Assembly (NCBI RefSeq): GCF_030149425.1
Contig: NZ_JASBRQ010000062.1
Location: 1-58,174 of the forward strand
Source of the DNA: Maricaulis sp.
GTDB taxonomy: Bacteria > Pseudomonadota > Alphaproteobacteria > Caulobacterales > Maricaulaceae
Length of the DNA: 58,174 nt
Direction of reading: 5' to 3'
Translations under genes and position numbers: made by a program
Notes under the pieces: model-generated
Told to the model about the DNA's origin: nothing
What the model saw: the letters and a program-made list of their open reading frames with translations, nothing else
Database searches by the model: none
Shown here: positions 8,852 to 17,888 of the stretch, piece by piece
Layout: each line of letters begins with the position of its first letter
Numbering within the stretch: position 1 is the first letter of the stretch

Positions 8852-9856
8852 TCACGCATCCCAGCGCGGTTCGAGCCAGTAAAGCGTGAAGAATTCACCC
8901 GCGTCCGACCAGCTGCGCGTAATCTCGAAGCCGGCTGATTCTGCCAGCTTTCCGAAGGCTTGCGGGGTGAACTTGTGCGAGTTCTCGGTATGCAGGCGTT
9001 CCCCCTTCTCCATTTCGAAATGCTCGCCCCGGATCGAGAAGCTCAGCTTGCGGCTGGCTTCAAGGTGCATCTCGATTCGACTCTTCTCGGCATTCCAGAG
9101 GGAGAGATGGCCAAAGGCTTCGACCGGTATGGTGCCGTCGAGCTCACGATTGATGCGGGTCAGGAGGTTGAGATTGAACTGTGCCGTGATGCCAGCCGCA
9201 TCATCATAGGCGGCGACCAGCACATCCGCATCCTTGACCCGGTCTGCGCCGATTAGCACAGCATCACCGCGGCGCATGCCCGAGCGGAAACCGCTGAGAA
9301 CCCCGCGTGCCGCTTCGGGCTCGAAATTGCCGATCGTCGAGCCCGGGAAAAACACCACACGGCGGCCTTCCGGAAGCGGCAGATGGTCAAGGTCGAGACC
9401 GCCGGTGAAGTCGGCACATACCGCGCCCACGCTCAAATCGGGATAATCCAGCTTCAGTTCTGTACAGGCGTCGAGCAGGTGATCGCGGGAAATATCCAGG
9501 CCGACATAGCCGGCCGGATCCCCCAGGGCATCAAGCAGTTTGCGGATTTTCACGCTCGATCCGGATCCCGGCTCGACCACCACGGCGCCATGTCCGGCGC
9601 GTTCCGCGAGCTCCGGAGCGATGGCGTCCAGCAGCGCCAGCTCGGTCCGGGTGACGTAGTATTCCGGCGCTTGAGTGATCTGATCGAATAGGGCCGAACC
9701 CTTGCGGTCATAGAAATAGACCGGCGGGATGGATTTCGGCGCCCGGCGCATTCCGGCCAGAACATCGCGCAGGAAATCCCCGGCCGGCGGGTGCTGGTCG
9801 TCGAAGAAGTCCAGATTGGCGTGCATCGTCGGGCGGCCGAGCGCGGCGTCGGTCAT
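8852..9856 (-). CDS. egtD: L-histidine N(alpha)-methyltransferase, ergothioneine biosynthesis
   Basis: 334 residues. EgtD trimethylates histidine to hercynine with three S-adenosylmethionines, the first step to the antioxidant thiol-thione ergothioneine. Family segments seen: IPPVYFYDRKGSALFDQIT, PEYYVTRTE, the SAM site VVVEPGSGSSVK, YVGLDISRDHL, FFPGSTIGNFEP, and the C-terminal ENSHKFT with FTLYWLEP. AGGA lies 7 bases before ATG 9856. No egtB sulfoxide synthase gene accompanies it in this window, although egtB and egtD are usually paired. It interrupts the nadD-rsfS link that is usual in this neighbourhood, which suggests insertion into the operon. Confidence 0.93.
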   Translation of the reverse strand: MTDAALGRPTMHANLDFFDDQHPPAGDFLRDVLAGMRRAPKSIPPVYFYDRKGSALFDQITQAPEYYVTRTELALLDAIAPELAERAGHGAVVVEPGSGSSVKIRKLLDALGDPAGYVGLDISRDHLLDACTELKLDYPDLSVGAVCADFTGGLDLDHLPLPEGRRVVFFPGSTIGNFEPEAARGVLSGFRSGMRRGDAVLIGADRVKDADVLVAAYDDAAGITAQFNLNLLTRINRELDGTIPVEAFGHLSLWNAEKSRIEMHLEASRKLSFSIRGEHFEMEKGERLHTENSHKFTPQAFGKLAESAGFEITRSWSDAGEFFTLYWLEPRWDA

Positions 9857-9900
9857 AAGGTGTCCTATCGGCTGAATGATCTGGAAATTGAGCTATGCAA

Positions 9901-10509
9901 TTAGCGTGCGCGAAGCGCGGTGGATGAGACAGATTGTAACGGCTCTGTCAGATAGGTCCATGCCGGTAGTTTTGTTAGGGGTAATTTTTTCGCCTCGCCT
10001 TCACGTCTGCGCGAGCGGGCATAGCACCGGGCCATGATAGAGAGCTGGGCCTTGATCGGGTCTTGCGGTCGCGACACCACTGCGACCGGGAGGGCCGCCA
10101 GGATATCCTGCCAGCGATGCCAGCGGTGGAAGTGGCGAAGATTGTCGCCGCCCATGACCCAGACAAAATGCGTTCGCGGAAAGCGCTGGCGCAGCCGGTC
10201 GACAAGGTCAGCGGTATAGCGGGTTCCCAGCCGCGCCTCGATATCGCTGACAACCATGCCTTTCCCGCCGGCCCGCTGCTTTACGGTTCGCAGCCGGTCG
10301 GCGAAGTCTCCGGCCCGTCGCGCTTTCAGCGGGTTCTGCGGCGAGACCAGCCACCAGACCTGATCCAGACCGAGGCGCCGCCGGGCGGTTTCCGCGACAT
10401 GGAGATGGCCTTTGTGGACGGGGTCGAAACTGCCGCCGAAGAGGCCGATTTTCATGCCCGGGGCGATGCCCTCGCCCTTCAACGCATCGGAGATACGCCG
10501 TCTAGCCAC
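9901..10509 (-). CDS. nadD: Nicotinate-nucleotide adenylyltransferase
   Basis: 202 residues if translation starts at GTG 10509, which overlaps the proA stop by 8 bases. NadD joins nicotinate mononucleotide to AMP in NAD synthesis. The nucleotidyltransferase signature GLFGGSFDPVHKGH and the later WVMGGDNLRHFHRW and the C-terminal SSTALR (the ISSTxIR element) are present. An ATG at 10455 would give 184 residues, but many alphaproteobacterial homologs continue upstream of the PGM(K/R)IGL segment, which favours the GTG. Neither start has a strong ribosome site. A longer open frame continuing upstream across proA is a shadow. Confidence 0.9.
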   Translation of the reverse strand: MARRRISDALKGEGIAPGMKIGLFGGSFDPVHKGHLHVAETARRRLGLDQVWWLVSPQNPLKARRAGDFADRLRTVKQRAGGKGMVVSDIEARLGTRYTADLVDRLRQRFPRTHFVWVMGGDNLRHFHRWHRWQDILAALPVAVVSRPQDPIKAQLSIMARCYARSRRREGEAKKLPLTKLPAWTYLTEPLQSVSSTALRAR

Positions 10510-11763
10510 GGATCTGACCTGTGCCACTGACGAGGTATTTGAAGGTGGTGAGCTGCCGGGCGCCGACCGGGCCGCGGGCATGGAGCCGCGAGGTCGCGAT
10601 ACCGATCTCCCCGCCAAATCCGAATTCAGCCCCGTCGGAAAATCCGGTTGAGGCGTTGGCGAGCACAACGGCACTATCGACACGGCCCTGGAAGGAGCGG
10701 ATCGCCGCTTCATCGCTGGCGATGATAAGATCGGTATGGCCGGACCCGTATCGATTGATGTGATCCAGTGCGCTATCGAGACCGTCCACGGTCCTGACCG
10801 CCAATATGGCGTCGAGATATTCACGGCCCCAATCGTCATTGCTCGCCGCATGCGCTTGCGGCCAGGCCTCGCGGGCGGCTTCATCGGCGCGCAGCTCACA
10901 TCCATCGGCGCTGAGGTCGCGAGCGATCTGCGGCCAGACCGTGTCGAGACAGTCCCGGTCGACAAGCAGGCACTCCAGCGCATTGCATACGCCGGTCCGG
11001 CGCATCTTGCTGTTGCGGATGATGGTTCTGGCCATTTCGGCATCCGCGCTGGCATGGACATAGCCATGACAGACACCATCAAGATGGCCCAGCACGGCCA
11101 CGCGGGCCTCGGCCTGGACGCGTGCAACCAGGTCCCGCCCGCCGCGCGGAACGACCAGATCGATACGGTCATTCAGTCCGCTTAACAGGGCGCCTACAAC
11201 ATCGCGATCGGTTGTCTCGGGGTGTTGGACAAGATCGACCGGCATGTCGGCTGCTGCCAGCCCATCGCGGATGGCGCTCACAATGGCCAGGCTGGAGGCT
11301 TGGGAGTCCGAGCCGCCCCGCAGGATAACCGCATTGCCCGAGCGAATTGCGAGCGCGGCGGCATCGGCGGCGACATTGGGCCGGCTTTCAAAAATCACCG
11401 CCAGCACACCGATCGGAATGCGGGTCTGGCGGATATCCACCCCGCTGGGGGCAGACCATTGCTCGATCGCCTCACCCAAGGGGTCCGGCTGCAACGCGAT
11501 CGCCCTTATGCCTGCGATGACGCCATCGAGGCGCGCCTGGTTCAGTTCTAGGCGATCGATGAAAGCGGCGGGCCGGCCACGTTCGCGGGCGCGCGCCAAA
11601 TCCTCGGCATTGGCGGCGAGAATAGTACCGCTCTGATCATGCATCGCCTCGGCAGCGGTCTCGATCGCGCGCGTCCGGTCCTCGGCGGGCCGGATCTCGG
11701 CGGCGCGCCGGGCCTCGCACGCCCGGTCTGCCATGGTTTGCATGACCTTATGGATTTCGGGCT

Positions 11764-11767
<4 letters not shown>
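10502..11767 (-). CDS. proA: Glutamate-5-semialdehyde dehydrogenase (gamma-glutamyl phosphate reductase)
   Basis: 421 residues. Reduces gamma-glutamyl phosphate with NADPH to glutamate semialdehyde, the second step of proline synthesis. The aldehyde-dehydrogenase-fold signatures include IPIGVLAVIFESRPNV, ALAIRSGNAVILRGG and the catalytic cysteine segment TGVCNALECLLVD. The start is GTG 11767, whose GTGA overlaps the proB TGA by 4 bases, so synthesis of the two enzymes is likely coupled. The next gene, nadD, overlaps its end. Length and motifs are normal. Confidence 0.96.
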
Positions 11768-13979
<2,212 letters not shown>

Positions 13980-14184
13980 CTATATAGTGTCTGTGGCGAA
14001 AATTCAGTCTCTTTGTGCAAACAGGAGGTCCGAACTGCTGAAAAACGGCGTGTATGGACACGGATTTTCTTGACGCTGCCGGGCTTGGACTGCCGTGTTT
14101 CCCGGTCCGGACGGGAAACCTTCCGGGTATGAACACGAAACTTCTGGTTCCGGCGGGCAAGGCCGGAAAAGCATTGGCCCCGTG

Positions 14185-15132
14185 ATGTCGAACGCAGATC
14201 GCAAGAAACAACGCCCGTCCAAGAAGACCGAGATGCTGGAGGTCCGGGTCGCCCCGGAGGAGAAGGCGGCTTTCCTGGAGGCGTGCCGCAAGGTCGGGCG
14301 GTCTGCGAGCGAGGTCATTCGTGATGCCATGCGGGCCTATTCGGATTTTGGTCCGATGAACCGCCTACCCAGGAGTGGACTCTTGCTTGTTTCAGCTTTT
14401 CTCGGCGCCAGTGCCGGGGCCTATGCGCTGGTCGCCTTTCTCGACGCCGATCATGCCGAAGATGCCAATTCGGCGATCGCCTATCGCCAATTCCGCGAAA
14501 TCGATACCGATCTTAGCGATACGGTCACCCGCGCCGAATACCGGCGAATGACCGGAAGTCTTGCCGCTATCATCGCCGGATCCAGCCCGGCCGAGCCGGC
14601 ACACTCGATCCGGCGGGCGTCTGCCATTGGGCAAGTCTTTGTCGGGTATGACATCAACTACCGGGAAATACTGCGCGACCCGAGCCAGCTCGGCGAGGCT
14701 TGCGTGGCGGCAGCTTCGGTCTCTTTCGATGTCCATCATTCCGGCGTCTTCGAGCGCATCGATCGTGACGGCAGCGGTGAGATCAGTGCCGAGGAATTCA
14801 TTGTCGATCGCTATGACCGGGTCATGGAGACGTTCGAATACGCGGATATGGATGGCGACGGATATCTGACCCCGGCCGATGCCCGGCTCAGGGCTGAGGC
14901 GCAACCCGCTCCGGCCGCACCCGGCGTGGCGCGCAGCTTCCGTCAGCCCGAACCGGCCCATATCGCCGTTTGCCGTGCAGATGTTGGCGGGTTCGATCCG
15001 CAGGGTGTCAGCAGCTCAGCGCGCGGCGAGCTGTCTGCTGCCGATCATTGGCGCACCCATAGCCGCTTTGACACAAACGGGGATGGGCGCGTGGATTTCA
15101 GCGAATATGCCACCCGGATTGCCGGTATCTGA
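14185..15132 (+). CDS. Membrane-tethered ribbon-helix-helix / EF-hand protein
   Basis: 315 residues from ATG 14185. Residues 5-20 are basic. Residues 17-52 read as a ribbon-helix-helix DNA-binding domain: the strand MLEVRVAP, a helix EEKAAFLEACRKVG, then the helix RSASEVIRDAMRAY. One hydrophobic segment (64-86) follows. The rest would be periplasmic and holds four EF-hand loops: 107-118 (DTD-S-T, ending in Glu), 193-204 (DRDGSGEISAEE, fully canonical), 221-232 (DMDGDGYLTPAD) and 296-307 (DTNGDGRVDFSE). By inference it could be a one-component calcium sensor that carries its DNA-binding domain on the other side of the membrane. No such regulator is known to me under a name. It is divergent from obgE. 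No good ribosome site is seen, so a start further upstream (ATG 14095) cannot be excluded. Confidence 0.7.
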   Translation: MSNADRKKQRPSKKTEMLEVRVAPEEKAAFLEACRKVGRSASEVIRDAMRAYSDFGPMNRLPRSGLLLVSAFLGASAGAYALVAFLDADHAEDANSAIAYRQFREIDTDLSDTVTRAEYRRMTGSLAAIIAGSSPAEPAHSIRRASAIGQVFVGYDINYREILRDPSQLGEACVAAASVSFDVHHSGVFERIDRDGSGEISAEEFIVDRYDRVMETFEYADMDGDGYLTPADARLRAEAQPAPAAPGVARSFRQPEPAHIAVCRADVGGFDPQGVSSSARGELSAADHWRTHSRFDTNGDGRVDFSEYATRIAGI

Positions 15133-15141
15133 CGGTGCGGC

Positions 15142-15164
15142 GCGAGGCGGTCAGGCCGCCTCGC
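15142..15164. terminator. Hairpin between convergent EF-hand and GNAT genes
   Basis: GCGAGGCGG at 15142-15150 pairs with CCGCCTCGC at 15156-15164 around a 5-base loop. It overlaps the last codons of the leftward GNAT gene and lies just past the TGA of the EF-hand gene. There is no T run, so termination is likely but not shown. Confidence 0.5.
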
Positions 15165-15681
15165 ACTCCAGCGTCATATTCTTGCATACCGCGCGTCCGA
15201 GGCGTGCCATGGAGAACAGGGCCGGCTCTTCACCTGTGTATTTGAAACCCAGTTTCTGCAGGATTTTCCCGGAGGCCGGGTTGTCGGCATAGTGGCCGGC
15301 CACAATGCGCTCTGCGCCCATCTGGCGGCGGCTGAAGTCGATCAGGGCCTGGCCCAGCTCAGTGCCCAGACCCTGGCCCCACCAGGGCCGGCCAATCCAG
15401 TAGCCGATTTCCCAATCGCTGGACGGTGTGCGCCGGAACACGCCACCACCGCCTGCCGCCTCGCCATCAATCTCCACGGTCAGCGATTGATTGCCAGCCG
15501 GACGCCAGGCCGCGCGGGTCTGCAGTATCCACATCTCGACCGCCAGCACCGGATAGGGGTGCGGGATGCGGCTGGTCATCTTGGCCACATCGAGCTCGCC
15601 GCAATAGCGTGAGATATTGGCCGCATCGCCCAGTTCGGGCAGACGCAGGGTCAGGCGTTCTGTTTCTATCCTCGGGCCCAT
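15151..15681 (-). CDS. GNAT N-acetyltransferase, RimJ/RimL-like
   Basis: 176 residues. The beginning IETERLTLRLPELGDA is the classic start of the Acetyltransf_3 (PF13302) group, which acetylates N termini of ribosomal proteins or small amines. The acetyl-CoA site is seen as WEIGYWIGRPWWGQGLGTEL, followed by the helix ALIDFSRRQMGAERIVAG and the NPASGKILQKLGF segment. The specific substrate is unknown. It lies between the EF-hand gene, which converges on it, and rpmA, from which it is separated by a strong hairpin at 15718-15749, so it has its own promoter. Confidence 0.88.
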   Translation of the reverse strand: MGPRIETERLTLRLPELGDAANISRYCGELDVAKMTSRIPHPYPVLAVEMWILQTRAAWRPAGNQSLTVEIDGEAAGGGGVFRRTPSSDWEIGYWIGRPWWGQGLGTELGQALIDFSRRQMGAERIVAGHYADNPASGKILQKLGFKYTGEEPALFSMARLGRAVCKNMTLECEAA

Positions 15682-15717
15682 GGTCCGGCTCCGTCATGTC
15701 CTGCCGGGGAGCAAATG

Positions 15718-15749
15718 AAAAGGGGAGGCGGTGGCCCGTCTCCCCTTTA
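15718..15749. terminator. Rho-independent terminator of the rplU-rpmA operon
   Basis: AAAAGGGGAG at 15718-15727 pairs with CTCCCCTTTT at 15740-15749 around a 12-base loop. On the leftward strand the stem ends in a run of T. It sits 62 bases beyond the rpmA stop and upstream of the GNAT gene. Confidence 0.85.
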
Positions 15750-15811
15750 CGCGTTCGCGTCGTTCGGACCCCGCTGTTACAAGCGAACGGTCCGATATGT
15801 CATGAACCGTT

Positions 15812-16081
15812 CTATTCGGCTGCGTCAGCAAGCGGCTCTACGGATACGTAGGACTTGCCACCGGCTTTCTTGGCGAATTTTACTCGGCCTTCGGTGAGGG
15901 CGAACAGGGTGTGATCCTTGCCCATACCGACATTGGCGCCCGGATTCACCTTGGTGCCGCGCTGACGGATAATAATATTGCCCGGGATCACGTGCTGACC
16001 GCCGGATTTCTTGACGCCTAAGCGCCGGCCTTCACTATCGCGACCGTTACGGGACGAACCGCCTGCCTTTTTGTGAGCCAT
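15812..16081 (-). CDS. rpmA: 50S ribosomal protein L27
   Basis: 89 residues, standard size. L27 has a flexible N-terminal tail that reaches the peptidyl-transferase centre. The sequence begins [21 protein letters not shown], the conserved L27 start without the N-terminal cleaved extension found in Firmicutes, and continues with [10 protein letters not shown] and [11 protein letters not shown]. It follows rplU by 13 bases in the usual rplU-rpmA operon. Confidence 0.98.
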   Translation of the reverse strand: MAHKKAGGSSRNGRDSEGRRLGVKKSGGQHVIPGNIIIRQRGTKVNPGANVGMGKDHTLFALTEGRVKFAKKAGGKSYVSVEPLADAAE

Positions 16082-16094
16082 AAGTCAGTCCTCC

Positions 16095-16778
16095 TTACTT
16101 GCCAGCCAGATCTTTGGCGGCTGCAATCCAGTCGCCTTTTTCGGCTTTAGCCTTGAGACCGGAAATCGTTTCGGTGAGCGTGTCGAGGTCGGCTTCGGTC
16201 CAGGCCGCGACTTGCGCGTAGGACGTGATGCCGGCTTCGTTGAGTTTCTTGGCGAGGGCCGGACCGACACCCGTCAGGGCGGTCAGGTCGTCATTGCCTG
16301 CAGCAGCTTCCGCTTTCGGAGCCGCTTTGGCTTTCGGCGCTTCGGTTTTGGCTTCCGCCTTGGGAGCAGCCGCTTTCTTCGGCGCCGCCTTGGCTTTCGG
16401 AGCCGCCTTCGGTGCGTCCTCGACCGGAGCGGTCGTGGTCTTCAGCGCGGTCTTGGCCTTCTGGCCCGGTGCGACGATCTCGGCGATGCGCACAACGGAA
16501 CCCCACTGGCGGTGGCCCTTGGTGCGACGATAGTTCTGACGGCGGCGCTTCTTGAAGACGATGATCTTCTTGGCGCGATTGGTGTCGAGCAGTTCGCCGA
16601 TCACCTGAGCGCCTTCGACCACCGGTGCGCCAACGGTCACGCCGTCTTCGCCCGAGAGCATGAGGACGTCACCGAGCGACAGGGTGTCGCCGGGCTGGCC
16701 TTCGAGTTTTTCGATCCGGATCTCGTCTCCGGTGGCGACACGGTATTGTTTGCCGCCCGTCTTGATCACTGCGTGCAT
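16095..16778 (-). CDS. rplU: 50S ribosomal protein L21 with long C-terminal helix-hairpin-helix extension
   Basis: 227 residues, about twice the usual 103. The N-terminal L21 domain is normal: HAVIKTGGKQYRVATGDE, AKKIIVFKKRRRQNYRRTKGHRQ. Then come about 60 residues of Ala/Lys/Pro-rich low complexity, and finally a helix-hairpin-helix unit (LTGVGPALAKKLNEAGITSY through the end) like that of nucleic-acid-binding HhH proteins. Such extended L21 proteins occur in some alphaproteobacteria. Two in-frame ATGs exist, at 16784 and 16778; AAAGGA is 3 bases from the first and 9 from the second, and the second gives the family's normal N terminus, so it is chosen. Confidence 0.95.
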   Translation of the reverse strand: MHAVIKTGGKQYRVATGDEIRIEKLEGQPGDTLSLGDVLMLSGEDGVTVGAPVVEGAQVIGELLDTNRAKKIIVFKKRRRQNYRRTKGHRQWGSVVRIAEIVAPGQKAKTALKTTTAPVEDAPKAAPKAKAAPKKAAAPKAEAKTEAPKAKAAPKAEAAAGNDDLTALTGVGPALAKKLNEAGITSYAQVAAWTEADLDTLTETISGLKAKAEKGDWIAAAKDLAGK

Positions 16779-16978
16779 GATCATGGGTCCTTTTATTCGA
16801 TCCCGTCGGTCCGCTGCCGACCACCTTGGTCATCCAGCTCCGCAGGTCCTTTTTCTTCGCTCCGTTTTCACATGAGCGTTGTACCAACAAAAACCGGCTC
16901 GCACGGACGGACCGTGCGAGCAGGAGCGGGCGTTATACGCAGGTCTGCTGCAGAGTCAATTGCCGCAGCACGTATTGG

Positions 16979-17137
16979 CTAGCGGCTACGGCACAGGCGG
17001 CTACCCGTGCAATCGCGTGTGGCGCGTTCGGCGGGCGCCTGACGCTGTTGTTCGACACGATCGCCATCGGCCGTGTCTGTGGTTGCGCAGCCCGCCAGGG
17101 CAACGGTTACGATCATCAAACTCAACAAGGTACGCAC
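16979..17137 (-). CDS. Small lipoprotein of unknown function
   Basis: 52 residues from GTG 17137, with GGGAGGGG 5 bases upstream. The N terminus VRTLLSLMIVTVALAGC is a lipoprotein signal with lipobox LAGC, so the mature protein (about 36 residues, ATTDTADGD onward) would be lipid-anchored. The C terminus DCTGSRLCRSR holds a Cys-TGSRL-Cys motif; similar Cys/TGSR ends occur in small alphaproteobacterial exported proteins of unknown role. It lies upstream of rplU in the same direction but about 200 bases away, so it is probably a separate unit. I do not recognise a named family. Confidence 0.6.
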   Translation of the reverse strand: MRTLLSLMIVTVALAGCATTDTADGDRVEQQRQAPAERATRDCTGSRLCRSR

Positions 17138-17447
17138 TGACCCCTCCCAAAAAACAAGGGAGCTAGCCATAGCGCCGGCAGTTTCAAGGACAACTTACGA
17201 TGATTTAACAGTCTTCTTACCCGTACAAAAGTGCCGGGTCATACGCTATGATTAACGGGCATAAACTATGCGCAGCCGGCGCCGTTAATTCACCCATTCG
17301 GGAAATGTTCAAACGGCTCAGCCCTGGCGCTGGGGAGGCGGTTCTCAAGCCGGTACTGGAGCACGCAGCGTTCGGCTCTTGATTTTATCGCCTCTCTCGG
17401 TCATTACCCCTGCTCCCGAGCGCCCCGGAGGCGCGAGACCTGCGTGC
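17138..17447. other. Intergenic region between small lipoprotein gene and tRNA-Ser
   Basis: About 310 bases without a convincing gene. It must hold the leftward promoter of the lipoprotein gene and the rightward promoter of the tRNA. The stretch near 17195-17275 is relatively AT-rich. I see no further clear structure. Confidence 0.5.
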
Positions 17448-17537
17448 GGAGAGGTGCCGGAGTGGTCGAACGGGGCGGTCTCGAAAACCGTTGAGCGCGC
17501 AAGCGTTCCGAGGGTTCGAATCCCTCTCTCTCCGCCA
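17448..17537 (+). tRNA. tRNA-Ser (anticodon CGA)
   Basis: The acceptor strand GGAGAGG at 17448 pairs with the CTCTCC end before the discriminator G (17534), and CCA is encoded at 17535-17537. The anticodon stem GCGGT/ACCGT encloses loop CTCGAAA, giving anticodon CGA, which reads UCG serine codons. A long variable arm (around GAGCGCGCAAGCGTTC) marks it as a class II tRNA, and GGTTCGAATCC is the T arm. Confidence 0.95.
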
Positions 17538-17870
17538 TTTTTCACCAGATCGCCCCTCGGCCTGCTGGCGCTCATTTTAGCCGGTGCGCTTGCAAATCTG
17601 AATTGGCTCAGCCCTGGCCTAATGTGCTGAAAGTGTTGTGCTGACATTTGCTGACATCTTCAGCTTGTTGGTTGCAGCCAGGTCTGTCTGAGCTCTCTCT
17701 CGCCGGAGGGGTTCCGTAAAGCAACGTAAAAACAGGCGGTTCCGAGCGGATAGGGAGCTGACCTGCCGCAGGTATTAGGATATTATTAACCCCTGTGGCT
17801 CCGGTCCCGGTCTTGCAAACGGGTGCGGATACACGTCCGGCGTGCGGGGTGCGCGCCAGGGGGACATAAA
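17538..17870 (+). other. Intergenic region upstream of the adhesin gene
   Basis: About 330 bases between the tRNA and the adhesin. A short phrase GGCTCAGCCCTGGC occurs here near 17607 and also near 17317. A ribosome-binding-like AGGGGG lies at about 17859-17863 before the ATG at 17871. No gene or strong hairpin is apparent. Confidence 0.45.
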
Positions 17871-17882
17871 ATGCAAGTGTAG
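17871..17882 (+). other. Start-proximal amber codon in the adhesin signal sequence
   Basis: ATG CAA GTG TAG: an ATG at 17871 with AGGGGG 7 bases upstream opens the same frame as the adhesin but meets TAG at codon 4. The codons after the TAG (AAA CTG TTG GTA AGT...) would encode a typical signal peptide that runs on from this ATG. A CAG-to-TAG change is the simplest explanation. Confidence 0.7.
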
Positions 17883-17888
17883 AAACTG

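Noticed and set aside
10510..11172. N-terminal extension of nadD across proA
   Set aside because: The frame stays open by chance; NadD homology begins near 10470 and proA is intact on the same strand.
17345..17647. 100-codon leftward frame over the tRNA-Ser
   Set aside because: It is the antisense of the tRNA; the GERGIRTLGTLARST phrase is a well-known false protein arising from serine tRNA genes.
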